From G965276675 sp965276675 (GTDB lineage: Bacteria > Acidobacteriota > Terriglobia > Terriglobales > Acidobacteriaceae): 64,000 nucleotides of DNA. The notes under the pieces were generated by a model. It saw nothing but the letters and a program-made list of their open reading frames with translations, ran no database searches and was not told where the DNA came from. Below, piece by piece: positions 16,901-24,887 of the stretch. A program made the position numbers and the translations under genes. The stretch is taken from contig OZ255624.1 of assembly GCA_965276675.1 (NCBI GenBank), positions 2,232,001-2,296,000 on the forward strand, in the 5' to 3' direction. How positions within the stretch are numbered: the first letter of the stretch is position 1; each line of letters begins with the position of its first letter.

Positions 16901-17918
16901 TAACTTTGCAGCTTCCACTTCAAGCCCAACCACGATCCTCTATGGCGTGGTGAAGGGCGCGATCGCAACTACGACCACGATCACAGCTTCACCTAATGTC
17001 ACCCAGATTTATAACTACTCCAGCCTGAGTTTCGGCGTCTCCGTTACTGCAAAGAACTTTACGGCTGTCTCTGGCACTGTAACTTTCTTCGCAAACACCA
17101 TCCAGCTTGGAACCGCAACTATCGCCCCGGACGGTACTGCTAACTTCTTGGTGCCGACCGATGCTAACGGAAATTTAAGCTTGACGCCCGGACTCAACAC
17201 GATCACGGCACAGTACAGCGGTGATAGCACCCACGCACCGTCGAGTAATTTGCGCAACGTTGCCATTACCGTCTACTCCGACACGACTGCACCGGACTTC
17301 TCGCTGCAATCTGACCAGACTTATCAGCCGCTCAGCGCAACTGTAAGCACCGCTGACTTCACTCTCCAGTTCACCTCGTTGCACAACTTTGCGTCGACAT
17401 TGCCTAGAATACCCATCACTCTGTCCTATAGGTTTCCGACTGGCATCACCTGTGCGGCGGCTCCCACCCAACCGGCCTTCAACGGTACGAACTACGCCAC
17501 TGTCGCTCTCAGCTGCGGAGCGGCGAATGGCTTCACTGCCTCTCTGATGCCAGACAAAACGCATTCAAACCGTAAATGGTGGCTTGCCAGCAGTGGCGCC
17601 ACGATGGCCTGCGTACTCCTCTTCGGAATACCAGCTCGTCGTCGCAAGTGGCAATCGATGCTGGGAGCGATTCTGGTTCTTGTCTGCATAATGAGTGTGG
17701 CAGGATGCGGAGCCGACCTTACCACCTTCGGCGGTCATAACCCGACAAGTTCGAAGACCAGCATGTTGAAAAATCCAACCCCGGCGGCCACTACGACGCT
17801 GAAACCTGGAACATACGTCGTGGTGGTTACCGCCACGGCTCGGATCGTCACCAAAGGTATACCGAACAGCACTATTTCGGTCAGCCATACCTTGCCACTC
17901 AAGATCGTCGTCCAGTAA
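13902..17918 (+). CDS. Secreted S53 (sedolisin/pro-kumamolisin) family protein with Ig-like repeats
   Basis: 1338 residues. A signal-like N-terminus (about residues 20-42) leads into a pro-kumamolisin prodomain (about 50-210, FHHWLTPESFGKQFGVAD). The S53 subtilisin-like domain covers about 250-690, with candidate Ser595 in TRGASAVFSGVAAL and the Ca2+-site block TAGYDAASGLGSVD. Three or four bacterial Ig-like repeats follow (about 700-1130; each has a VTARYGGD-type strand), then a C-terminal hydrophobic segment, ARRR and a VCIMSVAGCG stretch. Sedolisins use Ser-Glu-Asp. The usual ExxxD pair is replaced around residues 307-316 (DADTGVTQIE), so activity is doubtful. Possible starts are at 13902 or at the next ATG at 13908. 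Confidence 0.88.
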   Translation: MAMSRQLFSKLWISRPRIRVSLPLLALGMGCTILPAQTTAQVVPRVLGPAAGSAYVPLKGNMLPLAHSQFDRGAVPESTTTGHMVMVLKMSAAQQSSLDKLLAAQQDPKSASFHHWLTPESFGKQFGVADADIQSVTSYLASQGFSVGRVFQNKMAIEFSGTTAQVQSAFKTSIHSYAVNGQTFKANSSEPQIPAALAPVVAGITGLNDYKAPSVASAQKIQMDPGTHKAHALYSDVGNDVESVTPGDLAKIYDIPAQYTGAGVTVGVIGDSNINVNYISNYRKTFGLPAGTPTVVVDGNDPGITTDADTGVTQIELIAAVAPLAKVNYYISGSSDPESMQGGTSIALATIHALEDNDVQVIAFGSDSCEKTLGVAGNVVFGSIWQQAAAQGITVVAAAGNEGAAGCDQAPIFGGPSSATQGLAVNGYASSPYVTAVGATDFFYGPTGTVSQSGGFTQDPTILKYWLNNGNSSYTSAIGYIPEQPWTLSYQATNQFTSTPVVAASGGGVSTLGRVTPDDPSADQFFQIPWPQPSWQVPVVGKISTTARVVPDVVMFGGTLSNGSTYALCLQADECVNGAPGSLVYTVGGDTRGASAVFSGVAALIVQQKGVQGNINPTLYSLAQTTPLAFHDITNGTNAVDCTSGSPNCGANGYTSDGGALAYQATAGYDAASGLGSVDVATLIQNWKNPNSTAATISFTITQPGTNTPIGSPHFGDPVQFNLTVSGTGGTPTGDVTIVTTSPLTANAAQQRLTLSGGSASAVSTLLPGGTYQVTARYGGDATFAPVVSTPVSITIFQSASKLTVISQSVPNNGSVAYGAPVSIGVEPFLASGANAGTPTGSVQVRDTSSNGVITTLPLSSFGFATFTSSSLAAGSHGIYFTYGGDASYGSTQLFPPIQFTVQPLATTTSLITSEPQIVSGNSSVNLIATVTASANRGAAPAGFVNFQLANGTLLGTALLQAGFDANGNSVATARIRSQGSAFSPGTNIVTASFLPEGSNNFAASTSSPTTILYGVVKGAIATTTTITASPNVTQIYNYSSLSFGVSVTAKNFTAVSGTVTFFANTIQLGTATIAPDGTANFLVPTDANGNLSLTPGLNTITAQYSGDSTHAPSSNLRNVAITVYSDTTAPDFSLQSDQTYQPLSATVSTADFTLQFTSLHNFASTLPRIPITLSYRFPTGITCAAAPTQPAFNGTNYATVALSCGAANGFTASLMPDKTHSNRKWWLASSGATMACVLLFGIPARRRKWQSMLGAILVLVCIMSVAGCGADLTTFGGHNPTSSKTSMLKNPTPAATTTLKPGTYVVVVTATARIVTKGIPNSTISVSHTLPLKIVVQ

Positions 17919-17938
17919 ATACGGAACCGATCGTAACA

Positions 17939-17964
17939 AGAGGCCATGCTTCGGCATGGCCTCT
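17939..17964 (+). terminator. Hairpin terminator after the S53 gene
   Basis: AGAGGCCATGC and GCATGGCCTCT form a perfect 11-bp stem closed by a TTCG tetraloop, starting 20 bases after the stop. The T tract is short (ttcc), so termination may be weak. Confidence 0.75.
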
Positions 17965-18076
17965 TCCATGAACGCATATTGCAGTTTTTCGCGGATGCTG
18001 GCCACCACCTCAGTGGGCGGCGAACCCTGCGAAGCGAGCTGTATATTTGAAACTATCTATGTCGAGGAGGAAGAGT

Positions 18077-18307
18077 ATGTCTCTACGTTTGAAGCAATTT
18101 ACAGCTTTGGTCCTGATCGGAGATGGCATTCTGGCGCTTGTGACACCGCAGAGGGAGGCAAAGGCATGGAAGCTGGGTCCTGAACCCTGGCGCAGCGCAA
18201 TGGGCTTTCTCGCGGATCACCCGAAGCTCACCCGCATGGTGGGTGCGGCCCAGATCGCTGTCGGAATCTGGTGGGTCTCCCAACGGGAGAAGGCGATCGA
18301 AGGTTAG
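18077..18307 (+). CDS. Small hydrophobic protein of unknown function
   Basis: 76 residues (MSLRLKQFTALVLIGDGILA...). There is one N-terminal hydrophobic segment (about residues 8-22) and a second toward the C-terminus (MVGAAQIAVGIWWV, about 55-68), suggesting a small membrane protein with a short loop between. The start at 18077 is chosen because GAGGAGGAAG lies 4-13 bases upstream; the frame is open back to 18047. It stands alone, 112 bases after the S53 terminator hairpin, and is not recognised as a named family. Confidence 0.7.
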   Translation: MSLRLKQFTALVLIGDGILALVTPQREAKAWKLGPEPWRSAMGFLADHPKLTRMVGAAQIAVGIWWVSQREKAIEG

Positions 18308-18563
18308 GCTTCTGGAACTCACGGCTGTATACGAGCGCCGGCTTCCGCCTGCAGATGTCCGTGTGGCTGGCCCACAGTGAAGGATCGAGGTAGGTGGTTC
18401 ATTGTCACATTGCAATTGAGCCGCTGTGGTGTTTACGGTAGCGATAAGCTGGCACTCTCTTTACCTTCTAGCTTCCTTTGCTCTTCATAGTGGCAGTTGA
18501 GTTAACTCTTTTGAGAATCGTTGTTGGCGGGTACGCTACCTCCTCGCTATGATGGGCGCCAGC

Positions 18564-19403
18564 ATGTTTACGCGCCGCAAATTCCTCACACTCTCCGCAG
18601 CGGCTCTTCCCGTTTTGGCGCTCGGTTCGGAGAACCACTTACCCTTGGGAGTGCAGCTTTACACAGTACGCCAGATGGCGCAAAACGACTTACCAGGAGT
18701 CCTCAAGCAGATCCGCGCAATTGGTTACCAAGAGGTCGAGTTCTACTGGAACCTCTATCGTCACCCCGCGCGGGAGTTACGCGCCATAGTGGAGAGTGCC
18801 GGACTTCGCGCCCCCAGCGGGCATTTCAACTATGACGGCTTCGCCGAAAAAATTCCATACGCGCATGCGTTGGGAGTGCAGTGGATGGTGTGTCCCATGC
18901 TCCCAAAATCGCAACAGAACTCGATGGACGCTTTCCACAAAGCAGCGACGGATTTTAACCGCTGGGGCAAGCTCTGCAAGGCTCATGGGATGCGCTTTGC
19001 TTTCCACAATCACAATTACGAGTTCCAGGATATGCAGGGCACGACCGGCTACGACGTCATCCTGAAAGAGACGGACCCGGAGCTGGTTTGGCTGGAGATG
19101 GATTGCTACTGGATCGCCCAGGCCGGGCGGGACCCGGTGCTCATGCTTAATCAGCTCGGCCAGCGCGTGCGCATGCTGCACTTGAAAGATCGCAAGGCAA
19201 ATACACCGACCTCACAAGAACTCAACGATGCTGCGAGTCACTTTATCGAGGTAGGGCGGGGGACCATCAAGTGGCGGGATATACTCATCCTCGCACAGCG
19301 ACTCGGTATCGAGCATTACTTCGTCGAGCAGGATGAAAGTGACAAACCACCACTGGAAAGCTTGAAGATCAGTTACGACTATTTGCATCGCTTGATGCCC
19401 TGA
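18564..19403 (+). CDS. Tat-exported sugar phosphate isomerase/epimerase-like TIM-barrel protein
   Basis: About 279 residues. The N-terminus MFTRRKFLTLSAAALPVLAL is a twin-arginine signal, so the protein is probably exported folded. The rest is an AP-endonuclease-2/xylose-isomerase-like barrel: PLGVQLYTVRQ, the metal-site region FHNHNYEF (about residue 150), LVWLEMDCYW, MLHLKDRK (about 210) and the final Glu in YFVEQDES. These residues form the metal centre in the family. Acidobacteria carry many such proteins with unassigned sugar substrates. The frame is open to 18549; the ATG at 18564 places the RR motif near the terminus. It converges on a Gfo/Idh oxidoreductase gene, which may share substrates. 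Confidence 0.85.
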   Translation: MFTRRKFLTLSAAALPVLALGSENHLPLGVQLYTVRQMAQNDLPGVLKQIRAIGYQEVEFYWNLYRHPARELRAIVESAGLRAPSGHFNYDGFAEKIPYAHALGVQWMVCPMLPKSQQNSMDAFHKAATDFNRWGKLCKAHGMRFAFHNHNYEFQDMQGTTGYDVILKETDPELVWLEMDCYWIAQAGRDPVLMLNQLGQRVRMLHLKDRKANTPTSQELNDAASHFIEVGRGTIKWRDILILAQRLGIEHYFVEQDESDKPPLESLKISYDYLHRLMP

Positions 19404-19411
19404 GGAACCGG

Positions 19412-20488
19412 TTAGAAAAGTCCGGATTCTTCGGACCAGTCACACGGCACGATTGAGCGGCTTTGACTGCTCTCGAGAGCCATTTCGATAACGCGTAGCG
19501 TGCGCCAGGCTTCAACGGGGGCGATAGCTGGGGCCTGGTGATAGAGCACCGCATCCCGAACACTCCGGTAAAACTCGCGGTAATCGCCCGCCTCAGTCTC
19601 CACAGCCTTCTGAATGGGACCGGTTTTGCCCTCACGCGTGAGGGTACCCCAGGAAGAGGTGGGCTCCACGCCCCAGGGCTCGGATTGAAATAGATCCCCG
19701 TTGCGGAGAGCATATTCCTGCGGATCAAGCCCCATCTTGCGATAGCTCGCTTGCGTGCCATGAATTAAAAAGCGAGGCGCCGGCAAAGTTGCGAGGCAGG
19801 TAGATCGCAGCCAGACTGCGATCTCCGGATAGTAAAGTCTTAGATCGAAGGCATCGTCTGCTTGAACGCCTGTGCGTTCTCTACGCACGTCTGCGAAGAT
19901 CGCTGCAGGGTTGCCAAAGATGACCAGAGCCTGGTCTATGAGGTGCGATCCGAGATCATAGAGCACCCCGCTACCTGGCGCAGGCTCTTCCCGCCAGGCG
20001 TTAGCCTTTACCGCTGGGCGGAAGCGATCGAAGTGCGATTCGAAGCGGACGAGCGTGCCTAGCGAGCCAGCCGCAAGCAGCTTCCGGACGGTGAGAAAGT
20101 CCCCATCCCATCGGCGGTTTTGATAGGGCACCAGCAAGCGATCCCGCTCACGGGCGAGCGCTATCAGTGCGGCTGTATCGGCAGATGTGATGGTAAGCGG
20201 CTTGTCAACGACTACGTGCTTGCCTGCCAGGAGGCATTGACGCGCTAGGGCGGTGTGCGAGCTGTTGGGTGTCGCGATGCTCACCAGATCGACATCGCCA
20301 CTCCCCAGCATCTCGTCGAGCGAACGAAAGATCTGGACGTCTGGATACGCGTGGAGCGCACTATCGCCAGTGCGCTCCACGATGCTGACAAGTGCCAGAC
20401 CATCTACGGCGCGGATCACCGCTGAATGGAAGATCCGTCCGGCGAGACCAAAGCCGACGACACCGCAGCGGATCAAGGGGTCCGTCAT
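19412..20488 (-). CDS. Gfo/Idh/MocA-family oxidoreductase
   Basis: About 358 residues beginning MTDPLIRCGVVGFGLAGRIF, the Rossmann GxGxxG-type dinucleotide motif. The Gfo/Idh signature VDLVSIATPNSSHTALARQC and the catalytic-site EKP-like VVDKPLTI near residue 95 follow, then the C-terminal substrate domain (GSGVLYDLGSHLIDQALVIF with the conserved His). The family oxidises or reduces sugars and cyclitols with NAD(P). The open frame extends to 20617, but the ATG at 20488 overlaps the glgX stop as TAATG, so coupling to glgX decides the start. The substrate is unknown. Confidence 0.9.
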   Translation of the reverse strand: MTDPLIRCGVVGFGLAGRIFHSAVIRAVDGLALVSIVERTGDSALHAYPDVQIFRSLDEMLGSGDVDLVSIATPNSSHTALARQCLLAGKHVVVDKPLTITSADTAALIALARERDRLLVPYQNRRWDGDFLTVRKLLAAGSLGTLVRFESHFDRFRPAVKANAWREEPAPGSGVLYDLGSHLIDQALVIFGNPAAIFADVRRERTGVQADDAFDLRLYYPEIAVWLRSTCLATLPAPRFLIHGTQASYRKMGLDPQEYALRNGDLFQSEPWGVEPTSSWGTLTREGKTGPIQKAVETEAGDYREFYRSVRDAVLYHQAPAIAPVEAWRTLRVIEMALESSQSRSIVPCDWSEESGLF

Positions 20489-22668
20489 TACCTGGCCTTT
20501 TCCTGTTTTTCGCTCGCTGCTAAATCGCCGTCCTGGGACACATCGTCCATGCACTCGACCAGCAGCATCGTAGAGCGTCCGGCGAGAATGACGCTTTCGC
20601 CTACCTGTCTGCGGCAAAACTCTTCATGCAGGTCATCGGTGTTCATCATGCACTCCCACTTACCTCCTGCTGGCGGAGTCGGCAGCTGGAACTCGACCCC
20701 CTCATGGTAGGAGTTGAGAAGAAGCAGGAAAGAATCATCGATGACCTTGTGACCCTTTGCATCTTTCGTGTTCAACGTCTGCCCATTCAGCATAAGGGCA
20801 AGGCTGCGTACCCAGTCGCTCTCCCATGCCTCATTGGTGATCTCACTTCCGTCCGCGCTGTACCACGCCACATCGCGGGTTTGGGAGTTATGGATTGGGG
20901 AATCCTGCATGAACTTGCGGCGGCGGAAGTTGCGATGTTTTCTGCGAATGTGTATCAGCTTGGAGGTGAACTCAACCAACAATTGCCTCTTCTCGTCTGG
21001 CTCCCAGTCATACCAACTGATCTCGTTGTCCTGACAGAAGGCGTTGTTATTGCCATACTGCGTGCGCCCGCGCTCATCGCCGCCGGAGATCATAGGCACA
21101 CCTTGGGAGAAGATCAGTGTAGCCAGGAAGTTACGGATTTGGCGTTCGCGCGCGTGGATGATCTCTTGGTCGTTGGTATCACCTTCAACGCCCATATTCC
21201 AGGACTCGTTATCGTTGGCGCCATCCTGATTATCTTCGCCGTTGGCCTCATTGTGCTTCTCGTTGTAGCTCACGAGATCGCGCAGGGTAAAACCGTCATG
21301 CGCAGTCACAAAATTAATGCTGGCATAGGGACGCCGGCCGTCGTGCTTATAGAGATCGCTCGATCCGGTAAGGCGATAGCCTAAGTCGCTGAGCTGACCG
21401 TCGTCGCCCTTCCAGTATTTGCGAACTGTATCGCGATACTTGCCGTTCCACTCCGCCCAGATCACGGGGAAATTGCCGACCTGATAGCCGCCATCGCCCA
21501 CATCCCAGGGCTCGGCGATGAGTTTGACATCCGCCAGCGTCGGATCCTGGTTGATGATGTCGAAGAAGCCCGAGAGCTTGTCAACATCATGCAGCTCACG
21601 CGCCAAAGTTGCGGCAAGGTCAAAGCGGAAGCCGTCAATGTGCATATCCGTTGCCCAGTAGCGCAGGCTATCCATGATGAGTTTGAGCACCTGCGGATGG
21701 CGCACATTTAGCGTGTTTCCCGTGCCGGTGTAGTCCATATAAAAGCGTGGATTATCCTGCATGGTGCGGTAGTAGACCAGGTTGTCGATGCCCTTGAAAT
21801 TCAGCATCGGGCCCAACTGATTGCCTTCACAGGTGTGGTTATAGACCACGTCCAGGATGACTTCTATGCCGGCCTTATGCAGCGCCTTCACCATCGACTT
21901 AAACTCAATCACCTGACCGCCCGTATCTCCGGATGAACTATAGCGCCCCGCGGGACTAAAGTACGCAAGGGTGTTGTAGCCCCAATAATTCTTCAGACCT
22001 TTTTCGACCAGGTGATTGTCGTTAATAAATTTGTGTACTGGCAGTAGTTCTACGGCAGTAATTCCGAGATGCTTCAGATATTCAATGCTTGCAGGATGAG
22101 CCATACCGGCATAAGTGCCGCGCAGCTTTTCCGGAACCGCAGGATTGGTAATGCTGAAACCTTTCACGTGTGTCTCGTAGATAATGGAGTCGGCGAGCGG
22201 GATGCGCATGGGCTTATCACCTTCCCAGTCGAAGATCGGATCGACAACCACAGACTTCGGCATGCCTGGCGCGCTGTCTTCGTCGCTTTTGTGAAGGTCT
22301 GCGTCTTCCTCTCCGCCAAAGACATAGGGGAAAATCGATGGATCCCAATCGACAAAGCCGCTAACAGCTTGTGCATATGGATCGACCAGGAGCTTTGCCG
22401 GGTTGAACCGCTGGCCGTTTTGCGGCTCCCACGGGCCATGTACGCGATATCCATAGCGCTGGCCGGGGTGGATCTCTGGAAGATAACCATGAAAGACAAA
22501 AGCTGTGCACTCTTCCATGTCGACAACATCGGTCTGGTTCCCAGATTCATCGAAAAGGCAAAGATCGACACCTTCTGCATTCTCTGAGTAAATGGCGAAG
22601 TTTGTTCCATTGCCGTCCCACTTCGCTCCAAGCGGGTATGGCTTTCCGGGAAGAATCGTTCTTGGCAT
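20488..22668 (-). CDS. glgX: Glycogen debranching enzyme GlgX (isoamylase type)
   Basis: 726 residues. An N-terminal CBM48 domain (KPYPLGAKWDGNGTNFAIYS) is followed by a GH13 barrel with the catalytic residues in order: DGFRFDLA (nucleophile Asp), LIAEPWD (acid/base Glu) and FVTAHDG (transition-state Asp). VVYNHTCEG is GH13 conserved region I. A C-terminal beta domain follows. GlgX hydrolyses alpha-1,6 branches of limit dextrins in glycogen breakdown. Length and motif order are normal. It is transcribed ahead of, and overlaps by one base, the oxidoreductase gene. No other glycogen genes are in the window. Confidence 0.95.
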   Translation of the reverse strand: MPRTILPGKPYPLGAKWDGNGTNFAIYSENAEGVDLCLFDESGNQTDVVDMEECTAFVFHGYLPEIHPGQRYGYRVHGPWEPQNGQRFNPAKLLVDPYAQAVSGFVDWDPSIFPYVFGGEEDADLHKSDEDSAPGMPKSVVVDPIFDWEGDKPMRIPLADSIIYETHVKGFSITNPAVPEKLRGTYAGMAHPASIEYLKHLGITAVELLPVHKFINDNHLVEKGLKNYWGYNTLAYFSPAGRYSSSGDTGGQVIEFKSMVKALHKAGIEVILDVVYNHTCEGNQLGPMLNFKGIDNLVYYRTMQDNPRFYMDYTGTGNTLNVRHPQVLKLIMDSLRYWATDMHIDGFRFDLAATLARELHDVDKLSGFFDIINQDPTLADVKLIAEPWDVGDGGYQVGNFPVIWAEWNGKYRDTVRKYWKGDDGQLSDLGYRLTGSSDLYKHDGRRPYASINFVTAHDGFTLRDLVSYNEKHNEANGEDNQDGANDNESWNMGVEGDTNDQEIIHARERQIRNFLATLIFSQGVPMISGGDERGRTQYGNNNAFCQDNEISWYDWEPDEKRQLLVEFTSKLIHIRRKHRNFRRRKFMQDSPIHNSQTRDVAWYSADGSEITNEAWESDWVRSLALMLNGQTLNTKDAKGHKVIDDSFLLLLNSYHEGVEFQLPTPPAGGKWECMMNTDDLHEEFCRRQVGESVILAGRSTMLLVECMDDVSQDGDLAASEKQEKAR

Positions 22669-22824
22669 GAGTTTCTAGTATTTCCTGAAAAGAGAGATTA
22701 AGTTCCAAGACTCAGAAGCACGACCAGCAAACAAATGTTGCTTGATGGTCACGTGTGTAAAGAGACCGGTTGCGTGGTGCGAAGGGAGTGGCGGTTTAAC
22801 GATCGCCACAATGCTCGACGGGAA

Positions 22825-24393
22825 CTACGCGCCAGTCATGAGTGGCAGGAAGACGCGAAACACAGTGCCGGAGACCGCTCCGGGCTTGGCCAAACGACTG
22901 CGTACGTGAACCTGACCATCGTGCTTTTCCAGGATGCTTTGGCTGACCCAAAGCCCCAAGCCTGTTCCAGTAATGCCTTTGGTGGAGAAGAACGGTTCGA
23001 AGATACGCAGGAGTGTGGCTCGATCCATGCCGCACCCCTCATCGGCCACACTGATAACTATACCGGATGCCCCTGTCTTCCAGTTGTGTCCACGTGAGGT
23101 GCGAAGAATGAGGCGTCCGCCCGTGTTGTGCATTGCGTCCACTGCATTGCCAACGAGATGCGCGAGTACCTGACGTACCTCGCCTTCAAAGACGGTGATC
23201 GTTGGAATCGAGCCGTATTGCCGTTCTACCTGGATGCCGAAGTTGCGCACGCGTGCTTCATAGAGCGCGAGGACAGTGTCGAACAACTCGTTCACGTTGG
23301 CCTGCACAGGCCGGGTGCTCTGGCGATAGAAACGCAGTGTCTGCGTGGTGATGTGGGTTACCCGGTCGAGCTCCCGCTGGGCCATGTTGAGGTACTCGCG
23401 TGACGAGCCATTCAGATCGTCCGTATTCAGCAGATAGAGGCAGTTCATGACTGCTTCAAGCGGGTTGTTAATCTCGTGCGCGATGGACGCGGCAAGCCGG
23501 CCGGTGGCCGCCAGCTTTTCCGTGCGCCGCAATATCTCCTCGCTGCGCTTCTGTTCCGAAAGGTCGATAAAGAAGACGGCGGCCTGTTGTTGCTGGGCAG
23601 TGTTCTCTGTCCGGAGCATTGTCAGGCCGATCAGCATCGGTACGAAGTTGCCGCTGAGCGTGCGGCACACCGCCTCGAACGGAGTCACGCGCGCATCGAC
23701 CACCAGCGAAGCACGCATGCGCGCGAGCGTCGCCTGATCCGAGGGCTGCAGGATCTGTCGGAAGGTAATCCCTGTCCGGTGAATTTCTGCTAGTGAATAA
23801 CCCAACAGGCGCTCTATCGCCTGGTTTGCATAGGTGATTTTGTCCTCTGCTTCGCTGCCGCCTTCACCGCTTCCTTCGTAAATGAGCAGCCCAACCGGCA
23901 TGGCCTCTACCAGGCGATGGAAGCTATCCTCACTTGCCTGTAAGGCCAGTTCCGCATCGCGGCGCAGGTTGCGGGCACGCGCCTCGCCGATCTCACGTTC
24001 GATCGCGGGCACCAGCCGTGTGAGATTTTGCTTGGAGATGTAGTCGTGGGCGCCGGCCCGCATGGCTGCAACCGCAGTCTCTTCGCTGACGACACCCGAC
24101 ATCATGATGAAGGGAATATCCGAACCAGCGCTCTTCAGCAGTTGTAGAGCGGCCGGAGCGCTAAAGGTCGGCAGATTGTAGTCGGCCAGGACCACATCCC
24201 AGGCCTCTTCGCCAGACCCGGCGCCGGCCTGGAGAGCCGCATGCATGGCTTCCGCAGTCTCCACACGGCTGACGAAAGGGTGATAGCCCGCTTGCCGGAA
24301 GTGACGCCGGATCAGCAGCGCGTCGTCTTCGCTGTCTTCAACAAGCAGAACCCGAAGCGTCTTTTCGTCTAGCGGCTGCTGGGTGGTGGACAT
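22825..24393 (-). CDS. Hybrid sensor: receiver-PAS-histidine kinase
   Basis: 522 residues. A receiver domain comes first (LRVLLVEDSEDDALLIRRHF, phospho-Asp in VVLADYNLP, KQNL). A PAS domain spans about residues 160-270, and the HisKA box with phospho-His is in AASIAHEINNPLEAVMN. The HATPase_c domain shows VADEGCGM (N/G boxes), FEPFFSTK and GTGLGLWVSQ. There is no membrane segment, so it is a cytosolic kinase, probably taking input through its receiver domain. Its start overlaps the upstream response regulator gene by 25 bases, pointing to coupled translation and a shared pathway. Its target is unknown. Confidence 0.92.
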   Translation of the reverse strand: MSTTQQPLDEKTLRVLLVEDSEDDALLIRRHFRQAGYHPFVSRVETAEAMHAALQAGAGSGEEAWDVVLADYNLPTFSAPAALQLLKSAGSDIPFIMMSGVVSEETAVAAMRAGAHDYISKQNLTRLVPAIEREIGEARARNLRRDAELALQASEDSFHRLVEAMPVGLLIYEGSGEGGSEAEDKITYANQAIERLLGYSLAEIHRTGITFRQILQPSDQATLARMRASLVVDARVTPFEAVCRTLSGNFVPMLIGLTMLRTENTAQQQQAAVFFIDLSEQKRSEEILRRTEKLAATGRLAASIAHEINNPLEAVMNCLYLLNTDDLNGSSREYLNMAQRELDRVTHITTQTLRFYRQSTRPVQANVNELFDTVLALYEARVRNFGIQVERQYGSIPTITVFEGEVRQVLAHLVGNAVDAMHNTGGRLILRTSRGHNWKTGASGIVISVADEGCGMDRATLLRIFEPFFSTKGITGTGLGLWVSQSILEKHDGQVHVRSRLAKPGAVSGTVFRVFLPLMTGA

Positions 24394-24815
24394 TCGTTCA
24401 GCACCAACCAGTACATGCCCAGCTGACGGGTTGCGTCGGCGAACTGGTCGAAGTTCACCGGCTTGCGGATATAGCTGTTCACGCCCAGCCGGTAGCTCCG
24501 CGCCAGATCGCTTTCCTCATCCGAAGAGGTCAAGACGACCACGGGCAGCATCCGGGTCGAGTCGGACTCGCGGATACGCCGCAAGACCTCCAGGCCGTCG
24601 ATCTTGGGCAATTTGAGATCCAGCAGGATCACCTGCGGGAGTGGTTGAGACTTGCCCTCATCCCCGCCGAAGAGGATCTTGATGGCCTCTTCGCCATCAC
24701 GCGCAACCTGAATATTGTTGGCGATATTAGATTTTTTCAAGGCGCGGATGGTTAGCGCCTCGTGGTCGGGATCGTCTTCTACCAATAGGATCATTCGCTC
24801 GCTCGCCTGCGCCAT
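24369..24815 (-). CDS. Single-domain response regulator (Rcp1-like)
   Basis: 148 residues, a receiver domain without an output domain. Acidic pocket in ILLVEDDPDHEAL, phospho-Asp in VILLDLKLPKIDG, conserved Thr/Ser in VVVLTSSDEESD and the Lys in SYIRKPVNF. The long loop before the phospho-Asp and the DPDHEALTIRALKK start match the Rcp1 phytochrome-partner type. Its 3' end overlaps the start of the hybrid kinase by 25 bases, so the two likely form a phosphorelay. Confidence 0.92.
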   Translation of the reverse strand: MAQASERMILLVEDDPDHEALTIRALKKSNIANNIQVARDGEEAIKILFGGDEGKSQPLPQVILLDLKLPKIDGLEVLRRIRESDSTRMLPVVVLTSSDEESDLARSYRLGVNSYIRKPVNFDQFADATRQLGMYWLVLNECPPPSSR

Positions 24816-24887
24816 CGCAGAACTATCCTACCGCACTCCTGGCGTTGCGCTTGCGTATAAAAGCTGAAGATGAAGGGATGCTTCAAA

